From Deltaproteobacteria bacterium (GTDB taxonomy: Bacteria; Bdellovibrionota_C; UBA2361; SZUA-149; JAITKM01), in assembly GCA_031278395.1 (NCBI GenBank), contig JAITKM010000039.1, forward strand, positions 11,147-75,146: a stretch of 64,000 bases of DNA, read 5' to 3'. The notes below the pieces were generated by a model. It saw only the letters and a program-made list of their open reading frames with translations, had not been told where the DNA came from and did no database searches. The position numbers and the translations under genes were made by a program. Positions within the stretch are counted from its first letter, which is position 1. The number at the start of each line of letters is the position of its first letter. Shown piece after piece: positions 34,410 through 43,443 of this stretch.

Positions 34410-35727
34410 TTTTGTTTCCTGTTTCCATTAAATAATATAAAAACATAAATTTTGACACGGTATCTGGACTTGAAACCAGATTTGGATTTTGGAAAGCCAG
34501 GGAAGTTAAATTTTCTAAATTTGGACTAAGCGCTTTTTGCTTAAGCTGCTGATAAAGAGTTTGTAACTCGTGATTAGGAGTTAACTCTTGATGAATAGCT
34601 TTCCAAGCCTGGTGATCTAAAAGTTGTAGTAATACGCTAAAATGATCGCTGTAAATATAGCCTAAAACTTCTCTAAAATTTGAGCTATTATCCGTGTTGG
34701 AAAATAAGGGTAAATGAATTGCATGATAAATTCCCTGATTTTCTAATTGCTCCAGTAACTCTGGGCAACAAACAAAGATATAATCATAAAATTCAAGTGT
34801 TTTCAGTTGGAGCTCAGAATAATTCTCTTGAGTAAGCCAAGTTACTGAGATGCTTTTGGCGCTACGTAGGGCTTTTAAGGCCGCGGAACTAAATAGCGGC
34901 TCAAACATTGAAAGAATTATCTGAGCTTTTCCTTCTTGAGCTAAATTTAACGTATAGGCTGCAATGCAAGTTGCAAAAATTTCTGTTTCTGTAGGAGTTG
35001 GGGAATTTTCGGTTAGTTTTTCTAAATGCGAAGAGGGTAGCTTTGAAATAAAATCGGAATTAACAACCTGCATACTCACTAGGCTTTTAATTGGTTTGTT
35101 TAATTCAACGATTGTATTTATATCCGCGGGGTTAGTTTTAGGTGATGTAAACACTAAAATGTTCGGCCTAATATATTTTGAACCTTTAATTAAGGCAAAA
35201 CTTCGTTGATAAGCCAGTAAACTGGCGCGCGATAGATTATTGAGAGCTTGAGGAAAAATAAAAAACTCCGTCTGTCTGGTGCTATTAAAATTTTTAGTTA
35301 GCCAAAGCTTAAAATCTTTTTGGTTAGTCAAGATAGTAATTTGAGTTAAAATCTTAGAAAAATCTTGTAAAGACAGCGCAGCTTTTAAAAGTTCAAGATT
35401 GGGTTCAATAATGGCAGTGATTTGAGCGCCCAAGTCATGCAAAGCTAAGATATGATAGCCCGTGCAAAAACCTGCAATTATATAATTGCAGTTTGGGAGA
35501 TTAGAATGAAATATTCTCTTAGCCCAAGTTGTAGCTGCCGTTAGGGGGTGCTCAAGCTGATCGTATAATATCCCCTGATATTTAATAACCGGCAAGTTGC
35601 TTGAACCAGTGAGAATTTCAAGACAGCTGGAAAGAGGGGTATTTTCCAACTGTTCGCTAAGCGTTGGATTTTGGATTTTAAGAATAGACAAGTTTTTAGT
35701 ATATATTTCCAGATTAAAGTTTTTCAT
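34402..35727 (-). CDS. uncharacterised protein paired with the GT9 gene
   Basis: A 441-aa soluble protein. Residues about 75-115 (NYIIAGFCTGYHILALHDLGAQITAIIEPNLELLKAAL) form a Rossmann-like GxGxGYH strand-loop-helix followed by an acidic strand end, as seen in Maf/DUF115 and in N-terminal domains of CgeB-like glycosyltransferases. The later half has the blocks AQIILSMFEPLFSSAALKAL and YDYIFVCCPELLEQL, which would suit a second nucleotide-sugar fold. I give no function. The 8-bp overlap with the GT9 gene suggests joint action in glycan or flagellin glycosylation. Confidence 0.6.
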   Translation of the reverse strand: MKNFNLEIYTKNLSILKIQNPTLSEQLENTPLSSCLEILTGSSNLPVIKYQGILYDQLEHPLTAATTWAKRIFHSNLPNCNYIIAGFCTGYHILALHDLGAQITAIIEPNLELLKAALSLQDFSKILTQITILTNQKDFKLWLTKNFNSTRQTEFFIFPQALNNLSRASLLAYQRSFALIKGSKYIRPNILVFTSPKTNPADINTIVELNKPIKSLVSMQVVNSDFISKLPSSHLEKLTENSPTPTETEIFATCIAAYTLNLAQEGKAQIILSMFEPLFSSAALKALRSAKSISVTWLTQENYSELQLKTLEFYDYIFVCCPELLEQLENQGIYHAIHLPLFSNTDNSSNFREVLGYIYSDHFSVLLQLLDHQAWKAIHQELTPNHELQTLYQQLKQKALSPNLENLTSLAFQNPNLVSSPDTVSKFMFLYYLMETGNKNV

Positions 35728-35880
35728 GCTTATATTAGATGTAAAACCTGTCTTTATTTATGCAATTTTTTAAAATAAGAAAATTTGGAATATTCATAGT
35801 AGGTTCGACGCTAGAGTAAGTAAATTAGCTTAGTTATGGGGGGACTGTCGCAATTTTTTTTATTTTGCCTAAATAAAGGT

Positions 35881-35899
35881 AGATATGTATAAGAGACAG
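35881..35899 (+). other. 19-bp near-match to the Tn5 mosaic end
   Basis: AGATATGTATAAGAGACAG differs from the Tn5 mosaic end (AGATGTGTATAAGAGACAG) at one base. The same 19-mer is the tail of tagmentation library adapters. No other adapter sequence is seen beside it, so it could be a trimmed adapter or junction remnant, a real transposon end, or a rare chance match. It sits between the divergent genes at 35727 and 36005. Confidence 0.6.
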
Positions 35900-36004
35900 C
35901 TTAATTTTAATAAGAATTAAATGTTTAGCTCTGAATAAACTACAGCAGCTAAACGTTGAGCTCAAAGTATAAATTACACATAATATATTAGGAGGCAAAA
36001 TAAG

Positions 36005-36979
36005 ATGGCTGTTAGTTATAAAGATTTAGGGCTAGTTAATTCAGAGGAAATGTTTTCAAAAGCTGTTGACGGCGGATATGCTATCCCCGGCTTTAATTTT
36101 AATAATATGGAACAACTGCAAGCTATTATTCAAGCCTGCACTGAATCCAGAAGTCCGGTAATTTTACAAGTTTCAAAAGGAGCTAGAGAATATGCCAACC
36201 AAACTTTGCTACGTTATTTAGCTCAAGGCGCAGTTGAATATTCAAAGGAAATCGGCGGTGGAAAAAATGTGCCAATTGTTTTGCATCTTGATCACGGCGA
36301 TTCTTTTGAAACTTGTGTCAGTTGTATTGAATATGGATTTTCATCAGTCATGATTGATGGTTCGCATTTTTCATATGAAGAAAATATCGCTTTAACCAAA
36401 AAGGTCGTAGATTATGCCCACAAATATGAGGTTACAGTTGAAGGTGAACTTGGAGTATTAGCCGGAGTTGAAGACGAAGTCAGCGCAGAACATCACACTT
36501 ATACGCGCCCCGAAGAAGTAGAGGATTTTGTTAAACGCACAGGAGTGGATAGTCTTGCAATTTCAATCGGCACCAGCCACGGAGCTTATAAGTTTAAACC
36601 AGGGCAAAAGGCAGAAATTCGGCTTGATATTTTACGTGAAATAGAAAAACGTATTCCACGTTTTCCAATTGTGATGCACGGCTCTTCATCTGTGCCACAA
36701 GATTTAATCGCTAAAATTAATCGGTTTGGCGGAAAGATGGAGGAAGCTATTGGGATTAGTGAAGCACAAATCCGTGAAGCCAGCAAAAGCGCAGTTTGCA
36801 AAGTTAATATTGACTCCGACGGGCGCCTAGCTATGACCGCGGCAATTCGTGAAGTATTTGCGACCAAACCAAGTGAGTTTGATCCACGCAAATATCTTGG
36901 ACCAGCTAGAAATGCGCTTAAGGAATTATATAAACATAAAGTTAGCGACGAAGTCTTAGGGTCAGCAGGTAAAGCTTAA
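36005..36979 (+). CDS. fba: class II fructose-bisphosphate aldolase
   Basis: A 324-aa protein of full family length. Diagnostic blocks: AIPGFNFNNMEQLQAII, PIVLHLDHGDSFETC (zinc His and catalytic Asp region), SVMIDGSHFSYEENI, VEGELGVLAGVED, TSHGAYKF (zinc His) and PIVMHGSSSVP (zinc His). It splits fructose-1,6-bisphosphate in glycolysis or runs in reverse. A strong AGGAGG lies at 35990-35995, nine bases before the ATG. pheS follows after 12 bp and is probably cotranscribed. Confidence 0.95.
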   Translation: MAVSYKDLGLVNSEEMFSKAVDGGYAIPGFNFNNMEQLQAIIQACTESRSPVILQVSKGAREYANQTLLRYLAQGAVEYSKEIGGGKNVPIVLHLDHGDSFETCVSCIEYGFSSVMIDGSHFSYEENIALTKKVVDYAHKYEVTVEGELGVLAGVEDEVSAEHHTYTRPEEVEDFVKRTGVDSLAISIGTSHGAYKFKPGQKAEIRLDILREIEKRIPRFPIVMHGSSSVPQDLIAKINRFGGKMEEAIGISEAQIREASKSAVCKVNIDSDGRLAMTAAIREVFATKPSEFDPRKYLGPARNALKELYKHKVSDEVLGSAGKA

Positions 36980-36991
36980 TTTTAGTCCGAT

Positions 36992-38017
36992 ATGTTAACA
37001 GAAAGTATTATTGAACATCTTAAACAAGAAGCTGAGCAAGAAATTAAAAATGCTACAAGTCTTTCAGAAATTGAAAGACTACGCGTGGCTTATAATGGTA
37101 AAAAAGGAAAATTAACTGCCTGGCTTAAAGAATTAGGCGGGCTAGATGTCGAGGCGCGGAAAGTGCTGGGTGCAAAGTTAAATCTTGTTAAAGAAGAAAT
37201 AACCTCTAACCTAGAAAATAAAACTCTTAATATTCAAAAAGCAGAAAGTTCAGCCCGCTATCAATTAGAAAAAATCGATGTTACTTTGCCGGTCAAAGCC
37301 CCTGTTTGCGGGTTAGAACCAGCAGGCTTACATCCTGTAACAGTTTTACAAAAAGAGTTAGAAAACATCTTTGCTAATTTGGGGTTTACTATTGCGGATG
37401 GTCCAGAAGTTGAAAGCGATTATTATTGTTTTCAAGCTTTAAATATTCCTAGCACTCATCCTGCTCGTGATATGCAGGATACATTTTTTACAACTAGCGA
37501 ACATGTAATGCGCACGCAAACTTCTGCAGTGCAGGCGCGTTCTTTGGAAAAAATGTCGCCGCCATTTAGAATTGTAGCTGCGGGGCGCTGTTTTAGATGT
37601 GAACGAGTTGACGCTTTTCACAGCCACACCTTCTATCAGATGGAAGGCATGATGGTTGATAAAAATATCACAGTCGGACATCTGTTGTATTTTATGAAAA
37701 CTCTATTACGGGAAATTTTTGGTGTTGAACAAAAGGTGCGTTTGCGTCCAGGATATTTTCCTTTTGTTGAACCAGGTTTTGAACTCGATATTTGGTATGC
37801 TAATCGCTGGGTTGAACTCTTGCCTTGCGGTTTAGTGCATCCTCAAGTTTTACGCTATGGCGGGCTTGACCCTCAAGAATGGCAAGGCTTTGCCTTTGGT
37901 TTAGGCTTAAGTAGGTTGGCAATGAGTAGGTATAAAATTCCAGCGCTCCGCTTTTTAGATGATGGTGACGTGAGGTTTATTAAACAGTTTCCACGTATTT
38001 TACCAAAAGGAAACTAA
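36992..38017 (+). CDS. pheS: phenylalanyl-tRNA synthetase alpha subunit
   Basis: A 341-aa protein. An N-terminal coiled-coil arm (residues 1-90) is followed by HPVTVLQKELENIFANLGF, DGPEVESDYYCFQALNIPSTHPARDMQDTF (motif 1 region), RTQTSAVQARSLE, GRCFRCERVDAFHSHTFYQMEG (motif 2) and WQGFAFGLGLSRLAMSRYKIPALR (motif 3). It charges tRNA-Phe as an alpha2-beta2 enzyme with the downstream pheT product. Confidence 0.97.
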   Translation: MLTESIIEHLKQEAEQEIKNATSLSEIERLRVAYNGKKGKLTAWLKELGGLDVEARKVLGAKLNLVKEEITSNLENKTLNIQKAESSARYQLEKIDVTLPVKAPVCGLEPAGLHPVTVLQKELENIFANLGFTIADGPEVESDYYCFQALNIPSTHPARDMQDTFFTTSEHVMRTQTSAVQARSLEKMSPPFRIVAAGRCFRCERVDAFHSHTFYQMEGMMVDKNITVGHLLYFMKTLLREIFGVEQKVRLRPGYFPFVEPGFELDIWYANRWVELLPCGLVHPQVLRYGGLDPQEWQGFAFGLGLSRLAMSRYKIPALRFLDDGDVRFIKQFPRILPKGN

Positions 38018-38022
38018 TTTCC

Positions 38023-38086
38023 TAACACAAGTAAGCCTTTCTCTTTGAGAGAGGCGTCGCGAAGCGCCGGAAGGGGTATACCTGTG
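38023..38086 (+). other. structured spacer between pheS and pheT
   Basis: The outer arms AACACAAGTAAGCCTTTC and GGAAGGGGTATACCTGTGT pair imperfectly. Inside, GGCGTCGCGAAGCGCC forms a compact GC stem around a GCGA-like loop. The GCGAAGCGC string also occurs in the repeats at 10231 and 10346. It may be a processing or stability stem between the two subunit genes. Confidence 0.4.
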
Positions 38087-38135
38087 TATGAAAATAAACG
38101 GCGCTATTTAATTTAATTAATAAGTATTAACTTTT

Positions 38136-40691
38136 ATGAAACTTTCAAGAAATTGGTTAGAAGATTATATAGATTTAAGCTCAGTATCAAATGCTGAACT
38201 TGAAAATTGGATTACAACACGCATTGCTGAAGTTGATAGCCTGGAAACACTACAAGAACCAATGGAAGATGCAATTGTCGCCTTGGTCAAAGATGTGCAA
38301 GCTTTAGCGCATAGTAAAAAATTATTTAAAGTTCTAGTTGAAATTGGTAGCGGCAAAGAGGCGCAGGTTGTTTGCGGGGCAACTAATTGTCGGGTGGGGA
38401 TGTTTACGGCATATGTGCCGCCACAAGGTAAAATATTAGTAGGTGGAAAACTAGTTGAAATTACCGAGCGTGAAGTTGCTGGGGTGCTAAGTTGCGGAGT
38501 TTTAGTTGCTGAAGATGAGCTAGGCTTAACTAATGAGCACAGTGGAATTTTGGATTTAAGTTTGGTGGCAGGTGGTCGTAATTTAGAGGCTCCGGCGCCA
38601 GTTTTAAAGCCTGGCGACAAATTAAAAGATATTTATGGTGGCGCTGACGTAATTTTTGAAATTGATAATAAGTCTCTTACGCATCGTCCAGACTTGTGGT
38701 GTCATTTTGGTTTTGCTCGCGAGATTGCCGCTATTTTGCATAAACCCTTGAAGAAAAATATTAATAAATATTTAGATGATAGTCCTGAGGGACAGTTAGC
38801 TATTAAGCAATTAGTAGGCGCGGGAGTTTCTGAGTATCAGGTTCAAATTGCATCCGCTACGCCGTGTTCGCGCTTTATGGCAGTAGAAATTATCAAGGCT
38901 AAGAATGAAATTTCTCCCTTGTGGCTCCGGCGGCGTTTACAAGCGATTGGAGCTGGAGTGCGCACGATTTTGGTGGATTTAAGTAACTACGTGATGCACG
39001 ATGTGGGACAGCCTAATCATGCATATGACGCGGATCGGTTGGTAGGTAAAAAATTAACGGCGCGAATGGCAACTGTAGGTGAAATTTTTAAAGCTTTAGA
39101 TGGTGCAAGCTATGAGTTAAGTCCAGAAGATATGGTTATTGCAGACGAACAAGGAATTGTGGGGTTAGCTGGGATTATGGGCGGCGAGCGCTCGTCGATT
39201 TATGAGACAACTAATCACTTGTTTTTGGAGAGCGCTTGTTTTGATGCAGTTACAGTGCGGCTAAGTGCCAAAAGACATGGCATTAGAACGGATGCGTCTA
39301 ATCGTTTTGAAAAAAGTCGCTCGCCTTTTGCAGCGGCGCTAGCAATTTTAAGATTTGTAGAAATTTTTTTAAAACTCCAGCCCGAGGCGCAAATTGTGAG
39401 TCGGGTTTGCGACGAGTTTCCTAATAAGCCTGAGCGGAAGCGGATTGAAGTTAGTGGCAATTATGTTAGAAGTCGGTTAGGAGTTGAAATTTCCGATGAA
39501 ACGATTGAGCAGATTTTAACAGGCTTATCTTTTAAGGTTACTAGAGGCAGCGCCGCTGAGCTGAGCGTTGAAATTCCGTGCGAAAGGGCAACTAAGGATA
39601 TTAGTATTGCGGATGATTTAGTTGAGGAAGTAGGGCGAATTTATGGTTATGAAAATATTCAAGAGGCAGCGCCGCAAATTTTGCCGCAGCCTGCAGAAAG
39701 TGTGAAAATTAAAGAGTTTGAATATTTGGTGGGGTCGACTTTAGTGGCGCGCGGCTTTTCTGAAATTTATAACTATTCATTTATGAGCGGGAGTTTAGCC
39801 CAAAAGCTGGGTTATGACGTTCGTGCTGCGATTAAGCTTAAAAACGCGGTAGATGAGACAACCGCGCATCTTAGAACTTCGTTAATTCCGAATATGTTTA
39901 GCGCGGTGGAGCAAAATTATAAGCATGAGCAGGAGCTTTATATTTTTGAAATTGGCAGAACTTACGAGAAAGATTTTGATTTGCGTCATCTTCAATTAAA
40001 ATTTAGAGATCAATACCAAACTTTTCCTACAACTTTTGAGAGGCGTTTAGTGTGTTTAGTTTATTCTAGTGGACGCGATGAAAAAGAGTTAGGGTGTTTG
40101 TTAAAGCCAGCTGTGGCGCAAGGGGCGGATTTTTATGCTTTGGCTGCTACGGTGCAAAATTTAGTCTGGCTTAGCACGGAGAAGCCGGTGTGTTTAGAGC
40201 CGTTAGCTCAAGGTGATTCAGCTTATGTGGCGTGGATGCATCCTTATCGTAGCGCTAGAGTGGTGGTGAATGGTGTGGATTTGGGATTTATTGCCGAAGC
40301 CAGAATTGAAGCTTTTGAGGATGTGCGGGAACGAGTTGTTTTTGCAGAGCTGGATTTGGAGTTGTTAATGGAAGTTGATGTAACGCAAAAAATGACTAAG
40401 GCTTTGCCAAAGTTTCCGGATTCTTTTTTTGAGTTGGCGGTAATTATGCCGGAGCATGAGCCATATAGGAATTTGGAGCAATTATTTTGGCAAAAGGCGC
40501 AGACTAAATTATTGAGACGGATTGAGCCGCTTTCGGTTTATACAGGTCAGCCATTGGCGGATGGCACAAAAAGCGTAGCAGTAAAATTTTATTTTGGTTC
40601 GGACGACAGAACGCTGGCTCGTGAAGAAATTGAAGAATTGCAAAGTAGTTTTATGAATGTAGTAAAAGCAAGCCAGTATAGCTTGCGTTAA
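38136..40691 (+). CDS. pheT: phenylalanyl-tRNA synthetase beta subunit
   Basis: An 851-aa protein with full domain order: start MKLSRNWLEDYIDL, tRNA-binding EMAP-like domain (about 40-150, VVCGATNCRVGMF), B3/B4 editing domain (RFMAVEI, NHAYDADRL, GIMGG), B5 domain, catalytic-like core (YNYSFMSG, LRTSLIPNM, FEIGRTY) and a C-terminal FDX-ACB domain (PKFPDSFFELAVIMPE to the end). Some loops are longer than usual; for example the segment near residues 620-660 is diverged. Spacing of 118 bp to pheS is wide for this pair. Confidence 0.96.
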   Translation: MKLSRNWLEDYIDLSSVSNAELENWITTRIAEVDSLETLQEPMEDAIVALVKDVQALAHSKKLFKVLVEIGSGKEAQVVCGATNCRVGMFTAYVPPQGKILVGGKLVEITEREVAGVLSCGVLVAEDELGLTNEHSGILDLSLVAGGRNLEAPAPVLKPGDKLKDIYGGADVIFEIDNKSLTHRPDLWCHFGFAREIAAILHKPLKKNINKYLDDSPEGQLAIKQLVGAGVSEYQVQIASATPCSRFMAVEIIKAKNEISPLWLRRRLQAIGAGVRTILVDLSNYVMHDVGQPNHAYDADRLVGKKLTARMATVGEIFKALDGASYELSPEDMVIADEQGIVGLAGIMGGERSSIYETTNHLFLESACFDAVTVRLSAKRHGIRTDASNRFEKSRSPFAAALAILRFVEIFLKLQPEAQIVSRVCDEFPNKPERKRIEVSGNYVRSRLGVEISDETIEQILTGLSFKVTRGSAAELSVEIPCERATKDISIADDLVEEVGRIYGYENIQEAAPQILPQPAESVKIKEFEYLVGSTLVARGFSEIYNYSFMSGSLAQKLGYDVRAAIKLKNAVDETTAHLRTSLIPNMFSAVEQNYKHEQELYIFEIGRTYEKDFDLRHLQLKFRDQYQTFPTTFERRLVCLVYSSGRDEKELGCLLKPAVAQGADFYALAATVQNLVWLSTEKPVCLEPLAQGDSAYVAWMHPYRSARVVVNGVDLGFIAEARIEAFEDVRERVVFAELDLELLMEVDVTQKMTKALPKFPDSFFELAVIMPEHEPYRNLEQLFWQKAQTKLLRRIEPLSVYTGQPLADGTKSVAVKFYFGSDDRTLAREEIEELQSSFMNVVKASQYSLR

Positions 40692-40718
40692 GACAAGGGA
40701 CTTCTAAAATAAATAATC

Positions 40719-41612
40719 ATGTGGATTAAATCAAATTCTCAAATATCGGATAATATTTTTCAGGTAATGACGCCAGTGTCGTCGCATTTTTTAATTTATG
40801 GGGTGGATAAGTGTGGTTTGATAGATGCTGGTGTTTTGGGACTTGGGTTAGTGCCTGCTGTGCAGGAATTTTTAGAGGGGCGGAGTTTGGATTATGTTTT
40901 TTTGACTCACTGTGATGCGGATCACATTGGCGGGATTTTTGATTTAAAAATCGCCTTTCCTAATTTGAAAGTTGTGGCAGGGAAGTTAGCTAAAGAGAGA
41001 TTAGCCAACCAAGATTTTTTAAAAGCAGCATATGCTCGGAATTGGATTATTGCTCAGAGTTTTGAAATTAGTAATTTAGTTGTTGGTAAAGAGTGGATGC
41101 AGAGTATAGAGGTTGATTTAATTGTGGAAGAAGGTGAGATGTTTAATTTAGGTGGGCAGGTTAACGTTAAGGCTTTTTCTTTTGCTGGGCATACTAAGGA
41201 GCAGGTAGGTTATTATATTCCGTCTGATAAAGCCTTAGCTGCCGGTGAGGCTTTTGGTTTTTTTGGCGGGCGGGATAAGGAGTTTCCAAGTTTTAGGTTT
41301 TATGAGGATTATGTGGCAAGTCTTAACAAAGTGGCAAAATTGGATTTGAATATTCTTTCGTTAGCGCATAATGGAGTTTTAACAGGCGAGATGGTTACTA
41401 AGTTTATTCATAAATCTTTATCCGTAACTCAAAGTTTTAAAGAGCAGGTTCAAGAGCGCTTAAAAGCTGGTGAAACACAGGATGAAATTTTTAATACTAT
41501 TCTGCAAGAATGGCGTTCGCTAGAGATTGCCCCAGAAGGTCCTTTTGTTGCTGAACAAAAAAGCTTACTTAAAGAAATGCTCGCTGCGGTCATAAACTCT
41601 CCGGCAATATAA
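40719..41612 (+). CDS. metallo-beta-lactamase-fold hydrolase
   Basis: A 297-aa protein with the MBL metal motif FLTHCDADHIGGIFDL (THxDxDHxGG) near residue 60, a later GHTKEQVGYYIPSDKALAAGEAFGF with metal His and Asp-equivalent, and SLAHNG near residue 210. The family includes glyoxalase-II-like and flavin-independent hydrolases; the substrate is not visible. It follows pheT by 27 bp, is on the same strand, and may be transcribed with it. Confidence 0.85.
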   Translation: MWIKSNSQISDNIFQVMTPVSSHFLIYGVDKCGLIDAGVLGLGLVPAVQEFLEGRSLDYVFLTHCDADHIGGIFDLKIAFPNLKVVAGKLAKERLANQDFLKAAYARNWIIAQSFEISNLVVGKEWMQSIEVDLIVEEGEMFNLGGQVNVKAFSFAGHTKEQVGYYIPSDKALAAGEAFGFFGGRDKEFPSFRFYEDYVASLNKVAKLDLNILSLAHNGVLTGEMVTKFIHKSLSVTQSFKEQVQERLKAGETQDEIFNTILQEWRSLEIAPEGPFVAEQKSLLKEMLAAVINSPAI

Positions 41613-41720
41613 AATTAATAATCCCGTAGCACGGCGCGCAGTTTATATTAGTTACAGTTCTAGTTTAGAGCTAGAACCTAAAGAATTAGCTAGCCTTTTA
41701 GAAGATTATTTAAATAAGAT

Positions 41721-41750
41721 TTGGTAGTCAAAAAATTGTTTTGCTACAAT
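41721..41750 (+). promoter_or_regulatory. candidate promoter for the fumarase gene
   Basis: TTGGTA at 41721 and TACAAT at 41745 are 18 bp apart, upstream of the ATG at 41843. Both hexamers deviate from consensus and the region is AT-rich, so this is tentative. Confidence 0.25.
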
Positions 41751-41842
41751 TTGTAATTTAATGTTACTGGGCAGTCCCGTTTTAGAAAAGAAAGCGTCAA
41801 ATTAAAAATTATTAAAGATTTTTCTCTCGCTCAATATTTTTT

Positions 41843-43351
41843 ATGGAAAACTTTAAACTCTCTGTTTTAGAGCTGATTATTCAAACTTCTACAAATTTAC
41901 CAGCCGATGTGCGCCAAGCTATGCAAAAAGTCAAAGCGCTAGAACAAGACAACGCCAAGGCTACTAGGGCAATTAATATTATCTATGACAACATAGATAT
42001 GGCTTGCCAGCAATGCGGCGCAATTTGCCAAGATACTGGCATGCTGACCTTTGAGATAGATTGTCCAATCGGGATAAATCAATTAGAGCTAGAGGCTGAT
42101 ATTCGCTGGGCAGTTGGCGAAGCTACGAGACGCGGAAAGTTAAGACCTAATAGCGTGGATTCAATAACTGGCAAAAATTCGGGGGATAATTTAAGTCAGA
42201 CAACTCCCATTTTACATTTTAAACAGTGGGATAAAGATTATATTTATATCAAACTGATTTTAAAAGGTGGTGGTTGTGAAAATAAAAATATTCAATATAG
42301 TCTTCCCTGCGAGCTGGAACATCTTGGCGCTGCGGGACGTGATTTAACTGGAGTTAAAAAATGTATCTTACAAGCTATTTGGCAAGCGCAAGGGCAGGGG
42401 TGTTCTGCGGGATTTATTGGAGTAGCGATTGGTTCAGATCGGGTAGGTGGTTATGCCTGCGCTAAAGAGCAGCTATTTAGGGCGTTAGATGACGTTAATC
42501 CAGACTCGCAGCTGGCAAAGTTAGAGCAGGAAATTGTGGAAGAGGCCAATACGTTAGGTATTGGGATTATGGGCTTTGGTGGAAAAGCGACTTTGTTGGG
42601 TTGTAAGATTGCAGCCGCTAATCGTGTGCCAGCTTCGTTTTATGTTACTATTGCTTATAATTGTTGGGCATTTAGACGATTGGGAGTAAAAATTGAAACA
42701 GCCACGGGAAATATTTTTGACTGGTTTGAGTTGGCTAAAAATCCAGAGAATCTTGGAAGTGTTGCCGGTGCTGGGGCTAATAATGTAATTCGTTTAAGTG
42801 CGCCGCTGAATGAAGATGAAGTGCGCAAATTAAAAGTTGGTGATGTGGTTTTGTTATCTGGCAAGATTTTCACAGGCAGAGATGCGATGCATAAGTATTT
42901 AATGCATCATGCTGCGCCAGTAGATTTACAAGGCGGAGTGATTTATCATTGTGGTCCAGTGGTTATCAAAGATACAGATGATGACTGGCAGATTCAGGCG
43001 GCGGGACCTACAACTTCAGCTCGTGAAGAGCCGTATCAGGCAGAAATTATCAAACAGTTTGGACTGCGAGCAGTCATTGGCAAAGGGGGGATGGGTAAGA
43101 AAACTTTGGAAGGTTTAAAAAATTCTGGTGCAGTTTATTTACATGCTATTGGCGGCGCAGCGCAGTTTTATGCTCGTGCTTTGCCTAAAGTTTATAATGT
43201 TTATTTACTTGAACAGTTTGGTATTCCTGAAGCTATGTGGGAGTTAGAATCTCAGGACTTTTTAACTATTGTTACTATGGATAGTCATGGCAATTCTCTG
43301 CATGCCGAAGTTAGCGACTTTAGCGGAAAACAGCTAGAAAAATTTAGATAG
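41843..43351 (+). CDS. class I fumarate hydratase, fused alpha and beta parts
   Basis: A 502-aa protein. The alpha part has NIDMACQQCGAICQDTGMLTFEID (Fe-S cluster Cys), GGGCENKNIQYSLP and GSDRVGGYACAKEQLF; the beta part begins near residue 325 (LKVGDVVLLSGKIFTGRDAMHKYL) with TTSAREEPY and GKGGMGKKTLEGLK. It is a 4Fe-4S class I fumarase of single-chain type and interconverts fumarate and malate. A related tartrate dehydratase activity cannot be excluded. Followed by a compact terminator. Confidence 0.92.
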   Translation: MENFKLSVLELIIQTSTNLPADVRQAMQKVKALEQDNAKATRAINIIYDNIDMACQQCGAICQDTGMLTFEIDCPIGINQLELEADIRWAVGEATRRGKLRPNSVDSITGKNSGDNLSQTTPILHFKQWDKDYIYIKLILKGGGCENKNIQYSLPCELEHLGAAGRDLTGVKKCILQAIWQAQGQGCSAGFIGVAIGSDRVGGYACAKEQLFRALDDVNPDSQLAKLEQEIVEEANTLGIGIMGFGGKATLLGCKIAAANRVPASFYVTIAYNCWAFRRLGVKIETATGNIFDWFELAKNPENLGSVAGAGANNVIRLSAPLNEDEVRKLKVGDVVLLSGKIFTGRDAMHKYLMHHAAPVDLQGGVIYHCGPVVIKDTDDDWQIQAAGPTTSAREEPYQAEIIKQFGLRAVIGKGGMGKKTLEGLKNSGAVYLHAIGGAAQFYARALPKVYNVYLLEQFGIPEAMWELESQDFLTIVTMDSHGNSLHAEVSDFSGKQLEKFR

Positions 43352-43355
43352 TTTT

Positions 43356-43377
43356 AGCGACAATTGTTTCGCTTTTT
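43356..43377 (+). terminator. rho-independent terminator of the fumarase gene
   Basis: AGCGACAA pairs with TTGTTTCGCT with a two-base bulge and is followed directly by TTTTT. It starts 5 bp after the stop codon and faces the end of flgL. Immediately downstream, GGTGGGCAAAATTCGCGCG (43381-43399) resembles one arm of the dispersed hairpin family. Confidence 0.65.
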
Positions 43378-43443
43378 AAAGGTGGGCAAAATTCGCGCGA
43401 CGTTTTGCGCTAAGGTAAACTTAGTCGTAGTGAATTTATTTTC

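Noticed and set aside
38165-38620. 151-aa minus-strand frame
   Set aside because: Antisense to the N-terminus of pheT, whose frame is strongly conserved.
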